Below, one piece after another: positions 51,224 to 61,227 of a DNA stretch of 64,000 nt (positions are counted from its first letter, which is position 1; each line of letters begins with the position of its first letter). Source of the stretch: Rhodospirillaceae bacterium (GTDB lineage: Bacteria; Pseudomonadota; Alphaproteobacteria; Rhodospirillales; Rhodospirillaceae); assembly GCA_947476925.1 (NCBI GenBank), contig CANJSF010000001.1, positions 62,001-126,000 of the forward strand, in the 5' to 3' direction. Under the pieces are notes generated by a model that was not told the origin of the DNA, searched no databases, and was given only the letters and a program-made list of their open reading frames with translations. Position numbers and translations under genes: made by a program.

Positions 51224-52402
51224 CTATTCGGCAGCTAGAGAAATGGGTTTAAGCCCTTGGGCAACGCGTCGGGCTTCGGCATCGGTAGCTAGGATGTCAT
51301 CAAGCGACGACATGGGCCGCGTGGGCACAATGCCAAGTGTGCGTTCAACCGTGGCGGCAATATCCAGAAAGCCGATGTCGCCGGCTAAATACCGCCCCAC
51401 GGCGACTTCATTGGCGGCATTTAAAACGGTTGGGGCTGAGCCGCCTGCTTTGAGCGCGTCGGATGCGATGCTTAAGGTTGGGAACCGCACGGGGTCAGGT
51501 TGCTCAAACGTCAGCGTGCCCAGCTTGGCCAAATCAAGCCGTGCGGCAGGGGCATCAATACGATTAGGCCAGCCCAGCGCATAGGCAATTGGCGTGCGCA
51601 TATCGGGCGTACCCATCTGCGCTAACACCGAGCCATCTTTGTACTCGACCATGCTATGCACAACTGATTGTGGATGCAGGACAATATCGATTTGGTCGTG
51701 CGACAGACCAAACAAATGATGCGCCTCGATAACCTCAAGGCCCTTATTCATCATAGTCGCGGAATCAACCGAGATTTTTTTACCCATCGACCAGTTCGGA
51801 TGAGCCATTGCTTGCACTGGCGTGGCCTGTGCCATGTCAGCGCGCGACCACGTGCGGAACGGGCCGCCCGAACATGTCAGCAAGATTCGGCGAACTTGCT
51901 CCGGCTGCTTGAAATCAAAGACCTGAAAGATTGCATTGTGTTCAGAGTCGACAGGCAACAATGTTGCTTGATGTTTGATCACATCGGCCATGAACATCTC
52001 GCCGGCACAGACCAAACATTCTTTGTTGGCTAACGCCACAATTGCGCCGCGCCTGACGGCTTGCAGCGTGGGCTTCAATCCCGCAGCGCCGACGATCGCC
52101 GCCATCACCCACTCGGCATCCATAGCGCCCGCTTGGCCCACGGCATCGGCGCCCGCAGCAACTTGAACGCCACTCCCCGACAGCAAACTTTTAAGTTCCA
52201 AATACGCAGAGTCGTCAGCGATGGCGACGAACTGTGGCTTCAGTCGCAATGCTTGCGCGGCAAGTTTTTTTGCATTTTTTTGCGCCGTAAGTGCGATCAC
52301 ACGATAAGAGCTTGGTGTGCGCTCTAACAAATCGATGGTGCTGTCGCCGACCGATCCCGTCGAGCCAAGAATGGTCACGGTTCTGGCGGCGCTGCTTACC
52401 AT
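51224..52402 (-). CDS. dxr: 1-deoxy-D-xylulose 5-phosphate reductoisomerase
   Basis: The 392-residue enzyme makes methylerythritol 4-phosphate in isoprenoid synthesis. The NADPH site VTILGSTGSVGDSTIDLL is at residue 8, LLPVDSEHNAIFQ near 144, and TCSGGPFR and WSMGKKISVDSATMMNKGLEVIEAH follow. I start at the ATG at 52402, seven bases inside the cdsA 3' end; a longer reading overlaps cdsA further. Confidence 0.97.
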   Translation of the reverse strand: MVSSAARTVTILGSTGSVGDSTIDLLERTPSSYRVIALTAQKNAKKLAAQALRLKPQFVAIADDSAYLELKSLLSGSGVQVAAGADAVGQAGAMDAEWVMAAIVGAAGLKPTLQAVRRGAIVALANKECLVCAGEMFMADVIKHQATLLPVDSEHNAIFQVFDFKQPEQVRRILLTCSGGPFRTWSRADMAQATPVQAMAHPNWSMGKKISVDSATMMNKGLEVIEAHHLFGLSHDQIDIVLHPQSVVHSMVEYKDGSVLAQMGTPDMRTPIAYALGWPNRIDAPAARLDLAKLGTLTFEQPDPVRFPTLSIASDALKAGGSAPTVLNAANEVAVGRYLAGDIGFLDIAATVERTLGIVPTRPMSSLDDILATDAEARRVAQGLKPISLAAE

Positions 52403-53181
52403 GTGTGAACGCTGCCTTCGAGAACGTAGCACAACAAGGCAGCGATTGGCGCTGCCGCCCACAGGCCATCAAAGCGATCCATGACACCGCCGTGACCGGG
52501 AATCAGGCCGCCGGAATCTTTAACTTGGAACTTTCGCTTCAATGCTGATTCAAACAAATCACCAATCTGAGTCAGCACAGACAGGACAATGGATAAAACA
52601 AAGAAGTTCATGGCTGGCGCCACGCCGACAGCACTGAGCATGCCTAATCCGGCGGCAGTTCCTGTCACCAGCCCTCCCAGCGAACCGGCCCAGGTTTTAT
52701 TGGGGCTAATCGCAGGAGCTAATTTTGGCCCACCGATCAAACGCCCAAAGACATAAGCGCCAATGTCTGTAAGCCACACGACGGCGAGCAACCAAAACAC
52801 TGTGTGCCATCCACCGATGGTCGAGACATAGATCAAGGAAATAGCCGGAACTGCAACATAGGGAACCGCCCATTGAACCATGTTCAGGCCGGGACGCCCT
52901 GCGACTTGGTCGGCAACAACGACCAGAATTGTCGCACCCAGGACAATACCCCAAGCAACAGTCATGCCACCAACAGACATCGAAATGACCGCAACGACGC
53001 AAGCTGCGGCTATCAGGGCACGGCGTTTGTCCCCCTCCTCGCCGTCCATGCGCGTAAATTCCCACGCCATCACTGCAGCCGTGGTCGCAATAAGGACATT
53101 GAAGTACGGCGCACCGAGATAGACGAGAAAAAGAAAAAGCGGCGCGAGGATGACACCCGAGATGAGTCTGGTCCAAAACAC
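52396..53181 (-). CDS. cdsA: phosphatidate cytidylyltransferase
   Basis: A 261-residue membrane enzyme that makes CDP-diacylglycerol for phospholipids. It has about seven hydrophobic segments. The family signature lies near the C-terminus in KDSGGLIPGHGGVMDRFDG, and DIGAYVFGRLIGGPKLAPAISPNKTW is upstream. The start is a GTG at 53181, 12 bases after the uppS stop. It overlaps the dxr start by seven bases. Confidence 0.95.
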   Translation of the reverse strand: MFWTRLISGVILAPLFLFLVYLGAPYFNVLIATTAAVMAWEFTRMDGEEGDKRRALIAAACVVAVISMSVGGMTVAWGIVLGATILVVVADQVAGRPGLNMVQWAVPYVAVPAISLIYVSTIGGWHTVFWLLAVVWLTDIGAYVFGRLIGGPKLAPAISPNKTWAGSLGGLVTGTAAGLGMLSAVGVAPAMNFFVLSIVLSVLTQIGDLFESALKRKFQVKDSGGLIPGHGGVMDRFDGLWAAAPIAALLCYVLEGSVHTW

Positions 53182-53193
53182 CGCGAGCGCTTT

Positions 53194-53949
53194 CTAACCG
53201 GCAACGGCGCCAAAGCGCCGCTCGCGGTTACGAAAGGCCGCGACCGCGGCTTCAAGATCGGCCTGAGAAAAATCTGGCCAGAGCGTGTCGGTGAAGAACA
53301 ATTCGGCATACGCCAATTGCCACAAGAGAAAATTACTAATGCGCAATTCGCCTGAAGTGCGAATGAGCAAATCTGGCTCCGGGAGGCCCTTCGTAAACAG
53401 GCGGCTTTCAAACATCGCTTCATCGATTTGTGCGGGCGACAGAATTCCCTTTGCGCAATCTTCCGCCAACGCACGCGCCGCTGATACAATTTCCTGACGA
53501 CTACCGTAACTCAGCGCCAACGTGAGCGTCAGGCGCGTATTGCTCAGTGTTCGTTGCTCGGCAGCCTCGATCATCTTGACCGTATCTTTAGGCAACATGG
53601 TGCGGTTGCCGATAACAACAAAGCGAACACCTTTGAGCGCCAACTCATCGATTTCACTTTGTAAATAAATCCGCAACAAGCCCATGAGGTCGCGCACTTC
53701 GCTTTCGGGGCGTCGCCAATTTTCCGACGAAAAGCCAAACAACGTCAGGTAAGGAATACCGAGATGAACGGCACTTTCGATGGCGCGGCGCACGGCATCG
53801 GCCCCGCGCTTGTGTCCTGCCGCACGCGGCAAGCTGCGCGCTTTGGCCCATCGCCCATTGCCGTCCATGATAATCGCCACATGCACCGGCAACCCGGCGG
53901 TCGTGCCGGTTGCTGTGGTTGCTGTCGATAAGGCGTGTTGGGCAGACAT
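53194..53949 (-). CDS. uppS: undecaprenyl pyrophosphate synthase
   Basis: The 251-residue cis-prenyltransferase makes the C55 carrier lipid for peptidoglycan and LPS. HVAIIMDGNGRWAKAR near residue 23 holds the catalytic aspartate, LTLFGFSSENWRRP follows, and LIRTSGELRISNFLLWQLAYAEL near 198 is the C-terminal signature. It follows frr by about 20 bases. Confidence 0.97.
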   Translation of the reverse strand: MSAQHALSTATTATGTTAGLPVHVAIIMDGNGRWAKARSLPRAAGHKRGADAVRRAIESAVHLGIPYLTLFGFSSENWRRPESEVRDLMGLLRIYLQSEIDELALKGVRFVVIGNRTMLPKDTVKMIEAAEQRTLSNTRLTLTLALSYGSRQEIVSAARALAEDCAKGILSPAQIDEAMFESRLFTKGLPEPDLLIRTSGELRISNFLLWQLAYAELFFTDTLWPDFSQADLEAAVAAFRNRERRFGAVAG

Positions 53950-53970
53950 GAACGGCGATTAGACTCTGAA

Positions 53971-54537
53971 TTAAACCTGCGTGATTTCTTGCTCTTTGTG
54001 TTTCAGCGCCTCGTCTATTTTGGCGACGAGTTGATCTGTCAGTTTTTGCACTTCCTCGGCAAACCGTTTGTGCTCGTCCTGAGAAATCTTGTGATCTTTT
54101 TCCATTTTCTTGAGTGCTTCGTTGCCATCTCGACGCACATTGCGCACAGCCACGCGCGCTTGTTCGGCATATTTGTGTGCGATCTTGGTCAATTCGGTGC
54201 GGCGTTCGGTCGTGAGCGGCGGAATGGGAATACGCAACAGTGAACCATCGGCCATGGGGTTGAGACCCAGATTGGCTTCACGGATGGCTTTCTCAACAGA
54301 CTTGAGCAGTCCCTTGTCCCACACAGAAACGGAAATCATGCGTGGCTCAGGGACCGAGACGCTAGCCACTTGGTTCAGCGGCGTCATGCTGCCATAGGCT
54401 TCAACCTGAATAGGATCCAGCAAAGCGGTGGACGCTCGGCCCGTGCGTAAACCCGCAAATTCCTTTTTCACCACGTCAAAGGTGCTATCCATTTTGTGTT
54501 GGAGTTCTTTTTTCAGCGATGGAAAGTCCTGGGCCAT
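53971..54537 (-). CDS. frr: ribosome recycling factor
   Basis: The 188-residue factor splits post-termination ribosomes with [33 protein letters not shown] near residue 28 and the second-domain ends ([15 protein letters not shown] and [12 protein letters not shown]) are characteristic. It lies between pyrH and uppS, the standard order. Confidence 0.97.
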   Translation of the reverse strand: MAQDFPSLKKELQHKMDSTFDVVKKEFAGLRTGRASTALLDPIQVEAYGSMTPLNQVASVSVPEPRMISVSVWDKGLLKSVEKAIREANLGLNPMADGSLLRIPIPPLTTERRTELTKIAHKYAEQARVAVRNVRRDGNEALKKMEKDHKISQDEHKRFAEEVQKLTDQLVAKIDEALKHKEQEITQV

Positions 54538-54554
54538 GGTGTCCTCCGGTGTCG

Positions 54555-55277
54555 TTACTGCGCCGCAATCACGGTAAAAGCGCCTTCGCCGTTCAAAACC
54601 CGAGCGACAGCGTTTTCGGTATGCATATCAAAAACAATAATCGGCAAATTATTATCGCGCGCTAACGCAATGGCAGATGTGTCCATAACCTTCAAATCAT
54701 CGGCAATCACTTTGTCGAAAGTCAGGCGATCATAGCGTTTGGCTGCCTTATTCTTTTTTGGGTCAGAATCGTAAACGCCGTCGACTTGCGTGGCCTTCAT
54801 CAGGGCGTCGCAGTTCATTTCTGCTGCGCGCAAAGCGGCCGCCGTATCCGTCGTGAAAAATGGATTTCCCGTGCCAGCGGCAAAAATAACGACCCGGCCC
54901 TTTTCCATGTGACGCACCGCACGACGGCGGATGTAAGATTCGCATACCTGCGGCATAGCGATTGCTGATTGAACGCGCGTTGGTACTCCCGCGCCTTCAA
55001 GAGCCGACTGTACGGCCAGCGCGTTAATGATCGTGGCCATCATGCCCATATAGTCGGCGCTGGTGCGGTCCATGCCTGTGGCAGCACCTGAAACGCCGCG
55101 AAAAATATTGCCGCCGCCGATCACCAGACAGACCTGCCGGCCACTCGCGATTACGGCTTTCACATCACTGGCCAATTTGGCCACGGTATCATTGTGCAGG
55201 CCGAAGTCCTTTGGGCCCATCAGGCCTTCGCCCGAGACCTTAACTAGGACACGTTTATAAGGCAGCGGTTGCGCCAT
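54555..55277 (-). CDS. pyrH: uridylate kinase
   Basis: The 240-residue enzyme phosphorylates [18 protein letters not shown] near residue 7, [10 protein letters not shown] near 52, and [22 protein letters not shown] near 132 are typical. I start at the ATG at 55277, preceded by GGGGAAAG; the longer open frame has no family support. A terminator for tsf lies upstream, so pyrH probably has its own promoter in the 183-base gap. Confidence 0.97.
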   Translation of the reverse strand: MAQPLPYKRVLVKVSGEGLMGPKDFGLHNDTVAKLASDVKAVIASGRQVCLVIGGGNIFRGVSGAATGMDRTSADYMGMMATIINALAVQSALEGAGVPTRVQSAIAMPQVCESYIRRRAVRHMEKGRVVIFAAGTGNPFFTTDTAAALRAAEMNCDALMKATQVDGVYDSDPKKNKAAKRYDRLTFDKVIADDLKVMDTSAIALARDNNLPIIVFDMHTENAVARVLNGEGAFTVIAAQ

Positions 55278-55336
55278 CTTTCCCCGCAAGTCTCTTGTTT
55301 GGGCGTATCCAGACTCTGGCCGCTTGGGCGGGTATG

Positions 55337-55358
55337 AAAAAAGGACGGTACCCCGTCC
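55337..55358 (-). terminator. intrinsic terminator of rpsB-tsf
   Basis: On the minus strand GGACGG, a four-base loop and CCGTCC are followed at once by six T. It lies about 100 bases after the tsf stop and 60 bases before pyrH, so it separates the rpsB-tsf unit from pyrH-frr. Confidence 0.88.
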
Positions 55359-55459
55359 CTTTGCGCGCCGCCGCAAACGTTCCGGCCCCTTTTATATCAA
55401 AGCCCTAGGGATAGGTCTTAACCTAATTGAGGCCGGAAAGAAATATAATTATCAATACC

Positions 55460-56386
55460 TTAGCGGGCGGCAGCAGCGGCTACTTCGGCGGCGAAGTCTT
55501 TCTCTTCCTTCTGGATGCCCTCACCCAGGGCATAGCGCAGGAAGCCGGTCATTTTGATGGCTGTGCCCATCTCTTTGCCGGCCTTTTCAATGGCGGCCGA
55601 GACCTTGGTTTTGTCGTCCAGAACATAATTTTGCTCGAGCAGCACGACTTCTTCGTAGTATTTGCGGACCCGGCCCATGACCATCTTTTCGACGATGTCA
55701 GGCGTTTTGCCAGCAGCTGAGGCTTGGTCCCGGTAAATGGCCTTTTCGCGTTCCAACGCCGCGCCATCAACGCCAGCAACATCCAGGAACTGCGGGTTGG
55801 CAGCAGCCACATGCATGGCGATTTGTTTGCCCAGCGCGGTGAGTTTCTCAGCATCGCCAGAGGATTCAAGGGCGACCAACACGCCAATACGGCCTAAGCC
55901 GGGCCGTGCTGCCGTGTGGATATACGAGGCAACAACACCCTGGTTTACCGACAGCGCTGCACAACGGCGCAACTGCATGTTTTCGCCAATGGTGGCAACA
56001 AGGTGCGTGACTTGTTCGGCAACCGTGCGGCTTTCGTTGGGGTACTTGGTTGTTTTAAGGGCTTCGATATCGCCTTTGGTGGCCAACGATAGCTTGGCGC
56101 ATTCTTCAACAAAGGCTTGGAACGAATCATTGCGGGCCACAAAGTCGGTCTCGGCATTGACTTCAACGACCGCGCCAGACGTGCCATGCGTTGCAACGCC
56201 AACCAGCCCTTCCGACGCGACGCGACCAGATTTTTTAGCAGCCGCCGATAGGCCCTTCTTGCGCAACCAATCGATCGCCGCTTCCATTTCGCCGGCGGTC
56301 GCGGCCAACGCTTGCTTACAATCCATCATGCCGGCGCCGGTTTTCTCGCGCAGGTCCTTCACCAATGAAGCGGTGATCTCAGCCAT
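55460..56386 (-). CDS. tsf: elongation factor Ts
   Basis: The 308-residue nucleotide exchange factor recycles EF-Tu. The N-terminal UBA-like domain ([20 protein letters not shown]) and the core motif [14 protein letters not shown] near residue 74 are diagnostic. I start at the ATG at 56386. It is cotranscribed with rpsB; a perfect stem-loop lies in the 103-base gap between them. Confidence 0.97.
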   Translation of the reverse strand: MAEITASLVKDLREKTGAGMMDCKQALAATAGEMEAAIDWLRKKGLSAAAKKSGRVASEGLVGVATHGTSGAVVEVNAETDFVARNDSFQAFVEECAKLSLATKGDIEALKTTKYPNESRTVAEQVTHLVATIGENMQLRRCAALSVNQGVVASYIHTAARPGLGRIGVLVALESSGDAEKLTALGKQIAMHVAAANPQFLDVAGVDGAALEREKAIYRDQASAAGKTPDIVEKMVMGRVRKYYEEVVLLEQNYVLDDKTKVSAAIEKAGKEMGTAIKMTGFLRYALGEGIQKEEKDFAAEVAAAAAR

Positions 56387-56430
56387 GGTCGTGTCCTTCA
56401 AATGCGTGTGTCGGTCGGTGGTAGACGTGG

Positions 56431-56462
56431 GTTACGGGCCACCACCATGGGCAGCCCGTAAC
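56431..56462 (-). other. stem-loop between rpsB and tsf
   Basis: GTTACGGGC and GCCCGTAAC make a perfect nine-pair stem around a 14-base loop. No T-run follows, so it may be a partial attenuator, an RNA-processing site or a stabiliser. Confidence 0.6.
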
Positions 56463-56488
56463 GTCACAAGTGGTCCCTGCTGGTGCCG

Positions 56489-57364
56489 TTAGGCTTCAGC
56501 CGGTGCGGCAGCGTCATCAGCCTTTTTGGGGCTACGTGAACGGCTGCGGGGCTTTTTCACGACAACGGTTTTCTTGCCGTCGTCATCGCCGGTGTCAGCT
56601 GCGGTATCGGCCGGCAACGCTTCAACGGGCGCAGCTTCGCCTTCGCCGACATCAACGCCAGCGGACTTCATTTCGTCAGAAATGCCGCCCAGGACGGTGT
56701 TGGCCACCAATTCGCAGTACATCTTAATGGCGCGAATGGCGTCGTCGTTTCCGGGAACCGGGTAGGTGATTCCGGTCGGATCAGAATTGCTGTCGAGAAT
56801 TGCCACGACTGGAATTTTCAGAACGCGCGCTTCAGCGACCGCAATGGTCTCTTTGTTGGTGTCGATGACAAAGATGATGTCAGGGCGACCGCCCATATCT
56901 TTGATGCCACCCAGCGCGCGGTTGAGCTTATCGCGCTCGCGCTGCATGTTCAGTTGTTCTTTTTTGGTCAGGCCCGCCAATTTTTGTTCGTTGGCGATGG
57001 TCTCTTCCAAATCCTTCAAACGCTTGATGGAGTTCGAAACCGTTTTCCAGTTGGTCAACGTGCCGCCCAACCAACGATGGTTGACGAAGTACTGGCCGCA
57101 ACGCTCGGCGTATTCTTTCACCAAATCTTGGGCTTGGCGCTTGGTGCCGACAAACAGCACACGGCCGCCGGCGGCGACGACGTCGTGCACGGCCTTCAAG
57201 GCGCGGTCCATCATGGGCACGCTTTGTTGCAAGTCGATAATGTGAACGCCGTCGCGAACGCCGTACAGGTACGGCTTCATCTTGGGGTTCCAGCGACGGG
57301 TCGAGTGGCCGAAGTGAGCGCCAGCTTCGATGAGCTGACGTAGCGATGCCGTTGGCAACGTCAT
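56489..57364 (-). CDS. rpsB: 30S ribosomal protein S2
   Basis: The 291-residue protein matches S2 over about residues 1-225: [25 protein letters not shown] near residue 11, [12 protein letters not shown] near 71 and [16 protein letters not shown] near 155. The last 60 residues are an Ala/Asp/Lys-rich extension found in other alphaproteobacterial S2 proteins. A leader of about 140 bases separates it from the HTH gene and should hold its promoter. Confidence 0.97.
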   Translation of the reverse strand: MTLPTASLRQLIEAGAHFGHSTRRWNPKMKPYLYGVRDGVHIIDLQQSVPMMDRALKAVHDVVAAGGRVLFVGTKRQAQDLVKEYAERCGQYFVNHRWLGGTLTNWKTVSNSIKRLKDLEETIANEQKLAGLTKKEQLNMQRERDKLNRALGGIKDMGGRPDIIFVIDTNKETIAVAEARVLKIPVVAILDSNSDPTGITYPVPGNDDAIRAIKMYCELVANTVLGGISDEMKSAGVDVGEGEAAPVEALPADTAADTGDDDGKKTVVVKKPRSRSRSPKKADDAAAPAEA

Positions 57365-57503
57365 GGTATGTCCTTTTCCGGTTCTGCCTCCGCGGACGGG
57401 GAACCAGCCAGGAACCGAGGTTCATTGGCCAGCACCGGATCGACCCTAGGAACACCCCAGATGCCGCAAATCCGCGTGTGGAATGAGCGGGGTTATATGG
57501 GCC

Positions 57504-57689
57504 TTAGGCGTAAAGCGCAAGAGCCGAGAATTTAGATGAGAAATGCCCCCTAAGGCACGAAAATATCTTCGCTTTTTGACAAAAACAGCCCGCGATCTTG
57601 AACGCCAGCGGCAAGCTGGGGTCGTACTTCCCCGTCTCGATGGCATTCACCGTCTGGCGCGAGACCTCCAAGCGGTCCGCCAACGCCAC
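57504..57689 (-). CDS. N-terminally truncated Xre-type HTH regulator, possible pseudogene
   Basis: The 61-residue reading from GTG 57689 starts in the second helix of an Xre-like helix-turn-helix protein: LADRLEVSRQTVNAIETGKY then DPSLPLAFKIA, the compact family of 65-70 residues. The first helix is missing. In frame, similarity continues upstream (SERRSECRVALADRL) into the last codons of dnaE, but no ATG, GTG or TTG is found before a stop at 57738-57740. So either it is a functional short form coupled to the dnaE stop eight bases away, or the 5' end was lost. Confidence 0.5.
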   Translation of the reverse strand: MALADRLEVSRQTVNAIETGKYDPSLPLAFKIAGCFCQKAKIFSCLRGHFSSKFSALALYA

Positions 57690-57696
57690 CCGACAT

Positions 57697-60600
57697 TCAC
57701 TGCGTCTCTCGGATATCCGTAATGCCTGGAATGTTCTTCAGGCCCGCCAGCGTTTTCGGCTGGATGGCATAGCGGCCCGGCAGCGTGATCTCGACCCAAT
57801 GGCCGTTGGATCTGGCCGACAGCGTAATGCGCCCATTACCCCGGCCATCGGCGTTCAGAATATCTTGCAGTTCAAACACCGGTAGGGCGTCGCTGATCGA
57901 AAGTTTGAGATTTTTCAGCCGCGCGGCCAGCGCCTTTTCCAATGGGTCGGCGCGGCTGCACAACAGCCTGATCCGCTCCTCCTCCATTTGGGCATCGAGT
58001 GTCATTAAAACGGGTGCCCCAGAATCCATGAGGTCACGCGATGAGGCCAACACCTCGGAAAACATGGTCACTTCAAAAGTACCCGTATCATCAGACAGCA
58101 TCACAAACGCGTACTTGTTGCCGCGTTTGCCCACACGCTCACGCTTGGCGACCACAGTGCCGGCCATACGAATGGGCCTTGCGCAGTCATTGGCCGTTAA
58201 GTTTGGGAGGTCTTTGGCCTTGATGACGCTCAATGCATCAAGCGTGCCCGAGTAGGCATCAAGCGGGTGAGCCGAAAGATAAAACCCAATGGCTTCGAAC
58301 TCATTGGAAAGTTTTTCCATGGGCCGCCAATCGGGAATGTCGGCCAAAGCCAGCTTCACGCCGCCGTCATCGCCACCAAACAGACTGACCTGTTTCGACG
58401 ACCGTTCGCTCGATTTGTGCTGGGCAAATCGCAAAATGGGCTCGGCACCTGCAAACAGTTTCGCCCGGTTGGGGTCAATGGAATCCAACCCGCCCGCCTT
58501 GATCAGGTTTTCCAGCAGCCGTTTGTTGATCATATTACCGTCGAGGCGGCCTGCGAGATCAGAAATCGACTTGAACGGCCCGCGCTTGTTGCGCTCGCCC
58601 ACCACAGCGGCCATGGCCCCCTCGCCCACGTTGCGGATGGCCGCCAACGCATAACGAATGCGGCCATCTTCCACAGCGAATGACACGTCGGAACGATTGA
58701 TATCGGGCGGCACGATAGGAATACCCAGCCTGCCGCACTCGCCCTTAAAGCCTGCAAGCTTGTCGGTATTGCTGAGTTCAAGCGCCATGGAGGCGGCCAT
58801 GAATTCAACTGGGTAGTTAGCTTTCAAATAGGCAGTTTGATAAGCGACCAGCGCATACGCCGCCGCGTGGGACTTGTTAAAACCGTAGCCTGCAAACTTA
58901 TCGATGGTATCGAAAATTTCGCTGGCCTTGCCTTTGTCGATTCCGCGTGCGGAAGCGCCATCCACGAAAGTCGCGCGTTGGGCATCCATCTCGGATTTGA
59001 TCTTTTTACCCATGGCGCGGCGCAACAGGTCGGCGCTGCCCAGCGAATAGCCTGCGAGCACCTGCGCGGCCTGCATGACCTGCTCTTGGTAGACCATGAT
59101 GCCGTAGGTTTCTTTCAGAACCGATTCCAGCGAGGGGTGCAAGTAGTCGATAGGCTCGGTGCCGTGTTTGCGGTTGATGAAGCTAGGAATATTATCCATG
59201 GGGCCAGGGCGATACAGCGCCACCACGGCGATAATGTCCTCGAACACGTCGGGCTTCAGCTTGCGCAGCACATCGCGCATGCCGGAACTTTCCAACTGGA
59301 ACACCCCGCCCGCATCGGCCCTGGTGAGCATGTCGAACGTTTTGCGGTCATCAAGCGGGAGCGCATTGAGGTCAATCTCGATCCCGCGCTTGGCCAGTAA
59401 CTTCACAGCGCGATCAAGCACCGTGAGAGTCTTTAAACCTAGAAAGTCGAACTTCACCAAACCCGCAGCTTCGACATACTTCATGCTGAACTGCGTGACC
59501 GGCATGTCGGAATTAGGATCGCGGTAAAGCGGCACCAGTTCTTCCAACGGGCGATCGCCGATCACCACGCCCGCAGCATGTGTTGAGGCGTGGGCGTAAA
59601 GCCCCTCTAGCTTCAACGACATATCGAACAAACGCGCAACGGAATCATCGGAATCGCGCAGGCGGATCAGCTCGGGGTCGCTGTCGATGGCCTGCTGCAG
59701 CGTTACAGGTGCGGCAGGATTGTTAGGCACAAGCTTGCAAATTTTGTCCACGTAGCCCAATGGCATTTCGAGCACGCGGCCAACGCCGCGCAAAACGGCG
59801 CGGGCTTGCAACTTTCCGAATGTGATAATCTGCGCAACACGGTCTTTGCCGTATTCCTGCTGTACATACCGGATTACCTCATCACGGCGATCTTGGCAGA
59901 AGTCGATGTCGAAGTCGGGCATCGACACACGTTCTGGGTTCAAGAACCGCTCGAACAGCAAATTGAAACGCAACGGATCTAGATCTGTAATCAGCAGCGA
60001 CCACGCAACCACCGAGCCTGCGCCCGAGCCGCGGCCCGGACCAACCGGAATGCCTTGCGCCTTCGCCCACTGAATGAAATCGGCGACGATCATGAAGTAG
60101 CCGGCAAAACCCATCTTGATAATGACATCAAGCTCGTATGTGAGGCGTTCGCGGTAGGGTTTTGCGGTATGCGCCTTCTCGTCGTCGTTCATCCCTGGCG
60201 TGAAGACCAACGTGGCCAATCGCTTTTCCAAACCGTCTTTTGCCCAAGCGCGCAGCACCTCTTCTTCCGTGCGGTCTCCGGTTTTGGGCGAGCGCGGCAG
60301 AATGGGTTTGCGCTCGTCGACCAAGAACGCACAGCGCTGGGCAATGACTAAAGTATTGGCAATTGCTTCAGGGATATCGGCAAACAGTGTTTGCATTTCG
60401 GCCGCTGACTTGAAGCGATGATGAGGCGTCAGGCGACGCCGATCATTCACCGAAACAAAAGACTTTTCTGCCATACAGATCAGCGCATCGTGGGCGCTAA
60501 ACATACCCTCGTTCGCAAAAAACGCTTCGTTGGTCGCAACCAATGGCAGTTTGAATTTGTCGGCCAGCGCCAACAACCCGGACTCGATACGGTCTTCCGA

Positions 60601-61155
60601 TGGCATGCCATGGCGCACCAGCTCGATATAAAGTCTTCCGGGGTACAATGTGTTGAGGCGCGCGAGTGACTCTTCGGCTTTATCGCGCTGTCCCTCTGCT
60701 AATTGCCGCCCGACAGTTCCTGCTGGGCCCGCCGTTAATGCAATGAGTCCCTTACTTGACGCCTCAAGATCAGCCCATGAAATTTGTGGTGTTTCGCCCG
60801 AATCGGTTTCTAGAAACGCTTTGCTCACGAGGTGGATCAGATTGAGATAACCGGCCTCATTTTGCACCAACAACACTAAGGCGTCGGGCTCGGGCAACCG
60901 GCCACTTTGGCCGTGGCCCGTGGATACATCGTCGCGGCGTACCGCGAGTTGGCATCCGATGATCGGCTGTACGCCTGCCTTCAGGCAGGCTTGCGAGAAC
61001 TCCAATGCACCAAACAGGTTGCGCGTGTCGGTCAACGCCACGGCAGGCATGTTCTCGGCAACGCTGAGGTCGACGAGTTTTGGAATCTTGATGGCGCCCT
61101 CGGACATGGAATAGGCCGAGTGAACGCGAAGGTGAACGAATGGCGCGAAGGTCAT
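57697..61155 (-). CDS. dnaE: DNA polymerase III alpha subunit
   Basis: The 1152-residue replicative polymerase has the PHP domain at the N-terminus (FVHLRVHSAYSMSEGA), the catalytic aspartates in MPDFDIDFCQDRRDEVI near residue 400, GRGSGAGSVVAWSL upstream of it, finger-domain motifs such as GVFQLESSGMRDVL and GPMDNIPSFINRKHG, and the C-terminal helix-hairpin-helix and OB regions. I start at the ATG at 61155. Its 3' end overlaps the in-frame homology of the truncated HTH gene. A perfect DnaA box lies about 50 bases upstream of the start. Confidence 0.97.
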   Translation of the reverse strand: MTFAPFVHLRVHSAYSMSEGAIKIPKLVDLSVAENMPAVALTDTRNLFGALEFSQACLKAGVQPIIGCQLAVRRDDVSTGHGQSGRLPEPDALVLLVQNEAGYLNLIHLVSKAFLETDSGETPQISWADLEASSKGLIALTAGPAGTVGRQLAEGQRDKAEESLARLNTLYPGRLYIELVRHGMPSEDRIESGLLALADKFKLPLVATNEAFFANEGMFSAHDALICMAEKSFVSVNDRRRLTPHHRFKSAAEMQTLFADIPEAIANTLVIAQRCAFLVDERKPILPRSPKTGDRTEEEVLRAWAKDGLEKRLATLVFTPGMNDDEKAHTAKPYRERLTYELDVIIKMGFAGYFMIVADFIQWAKAQGIPVGPGRGSGAGSVVAWSLLITDLDPLRFNLLFERFLNPERVSMPDFDIDFCQDRRDEVIRYVQQEYGKDRVAQIITFGKLQARAVLRGVGRVLEMPLGYVDKICKLVPNNPAAPVTLQQAIDSDPELIRLRDSDDSVARLFDMSLKLEGLYAHASTHAAGVVIGDRPLEELVPLYRDPNSDMPVTQFSMKYVEAAGLVKFDFLGLKTLTVLDRAVKLLAKRGIEIDLNALPLDDRKTFDMLTRADAGGVFQLESSGMRDVLRKLKPDVFEDIIAVVALYRPGPMDNIPSFINRKHGTEPIDYLHPSLESVLKETYGIMVYQEQVMQAAQVLAGYSLGSADLLRRAMGKKIKSEMDAQRATFVDGASARGIDKGKASEIFDTIDKFAGYGFNKSHAAAYALVAYQTAYLKANYPVEFMAASMALELSNTDKLAGFKGECGRLGIPIVPPDINRSDVSFAVEDGRIRYALAAIRNVGEGAMAAVVGERNKRGPFKSISDLAGRLDGNMINKRLLENLIKAGGLDSIDPNRAKLFAGAEPILRFAQHKSSERSSKQVSLFGGDDGGVKLALADIPDWRPMEKLSNEFEAIGFYLSAHPLDAYSGTLDALSVIKAKDLPNLTANDCARPIRMAGTVVAKRERVGKRGNKYAFVMLSDDTGTFEVTMFSEVLASSRDLMDSGAPVLMTLDAQMEEERIRLLCSRADPLEKALAARLKNLKLSISDALPVFELQDILNADGRGNGRITLSARSNGHWVEITLPGRYAIQPKTLAGLKNIPGITDIRETQ

Positions 61156-61203
61156 GCGGCGATCATCCCACACTCACCTCGCCAAGTCAGCGCCGCGCGC
61201 GAT

Positions 61204-61212
61204 TTATCCACA
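61204..61212 (+). promoter_or_regulatory. perfect DnaA box upstream of dnaE
   Basis: TTATCCACA matches the strong DnaA-binding consensus. It lies 49-57 bases before the dnaE ATG, in the 72-base gap between dnaE and the upstream hydrolase gene, where it could couple polymerase supply to replication initiation. Confidence 0.6.
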
Positions 61213-61227
61213 GAAAATTGAGTAGCC

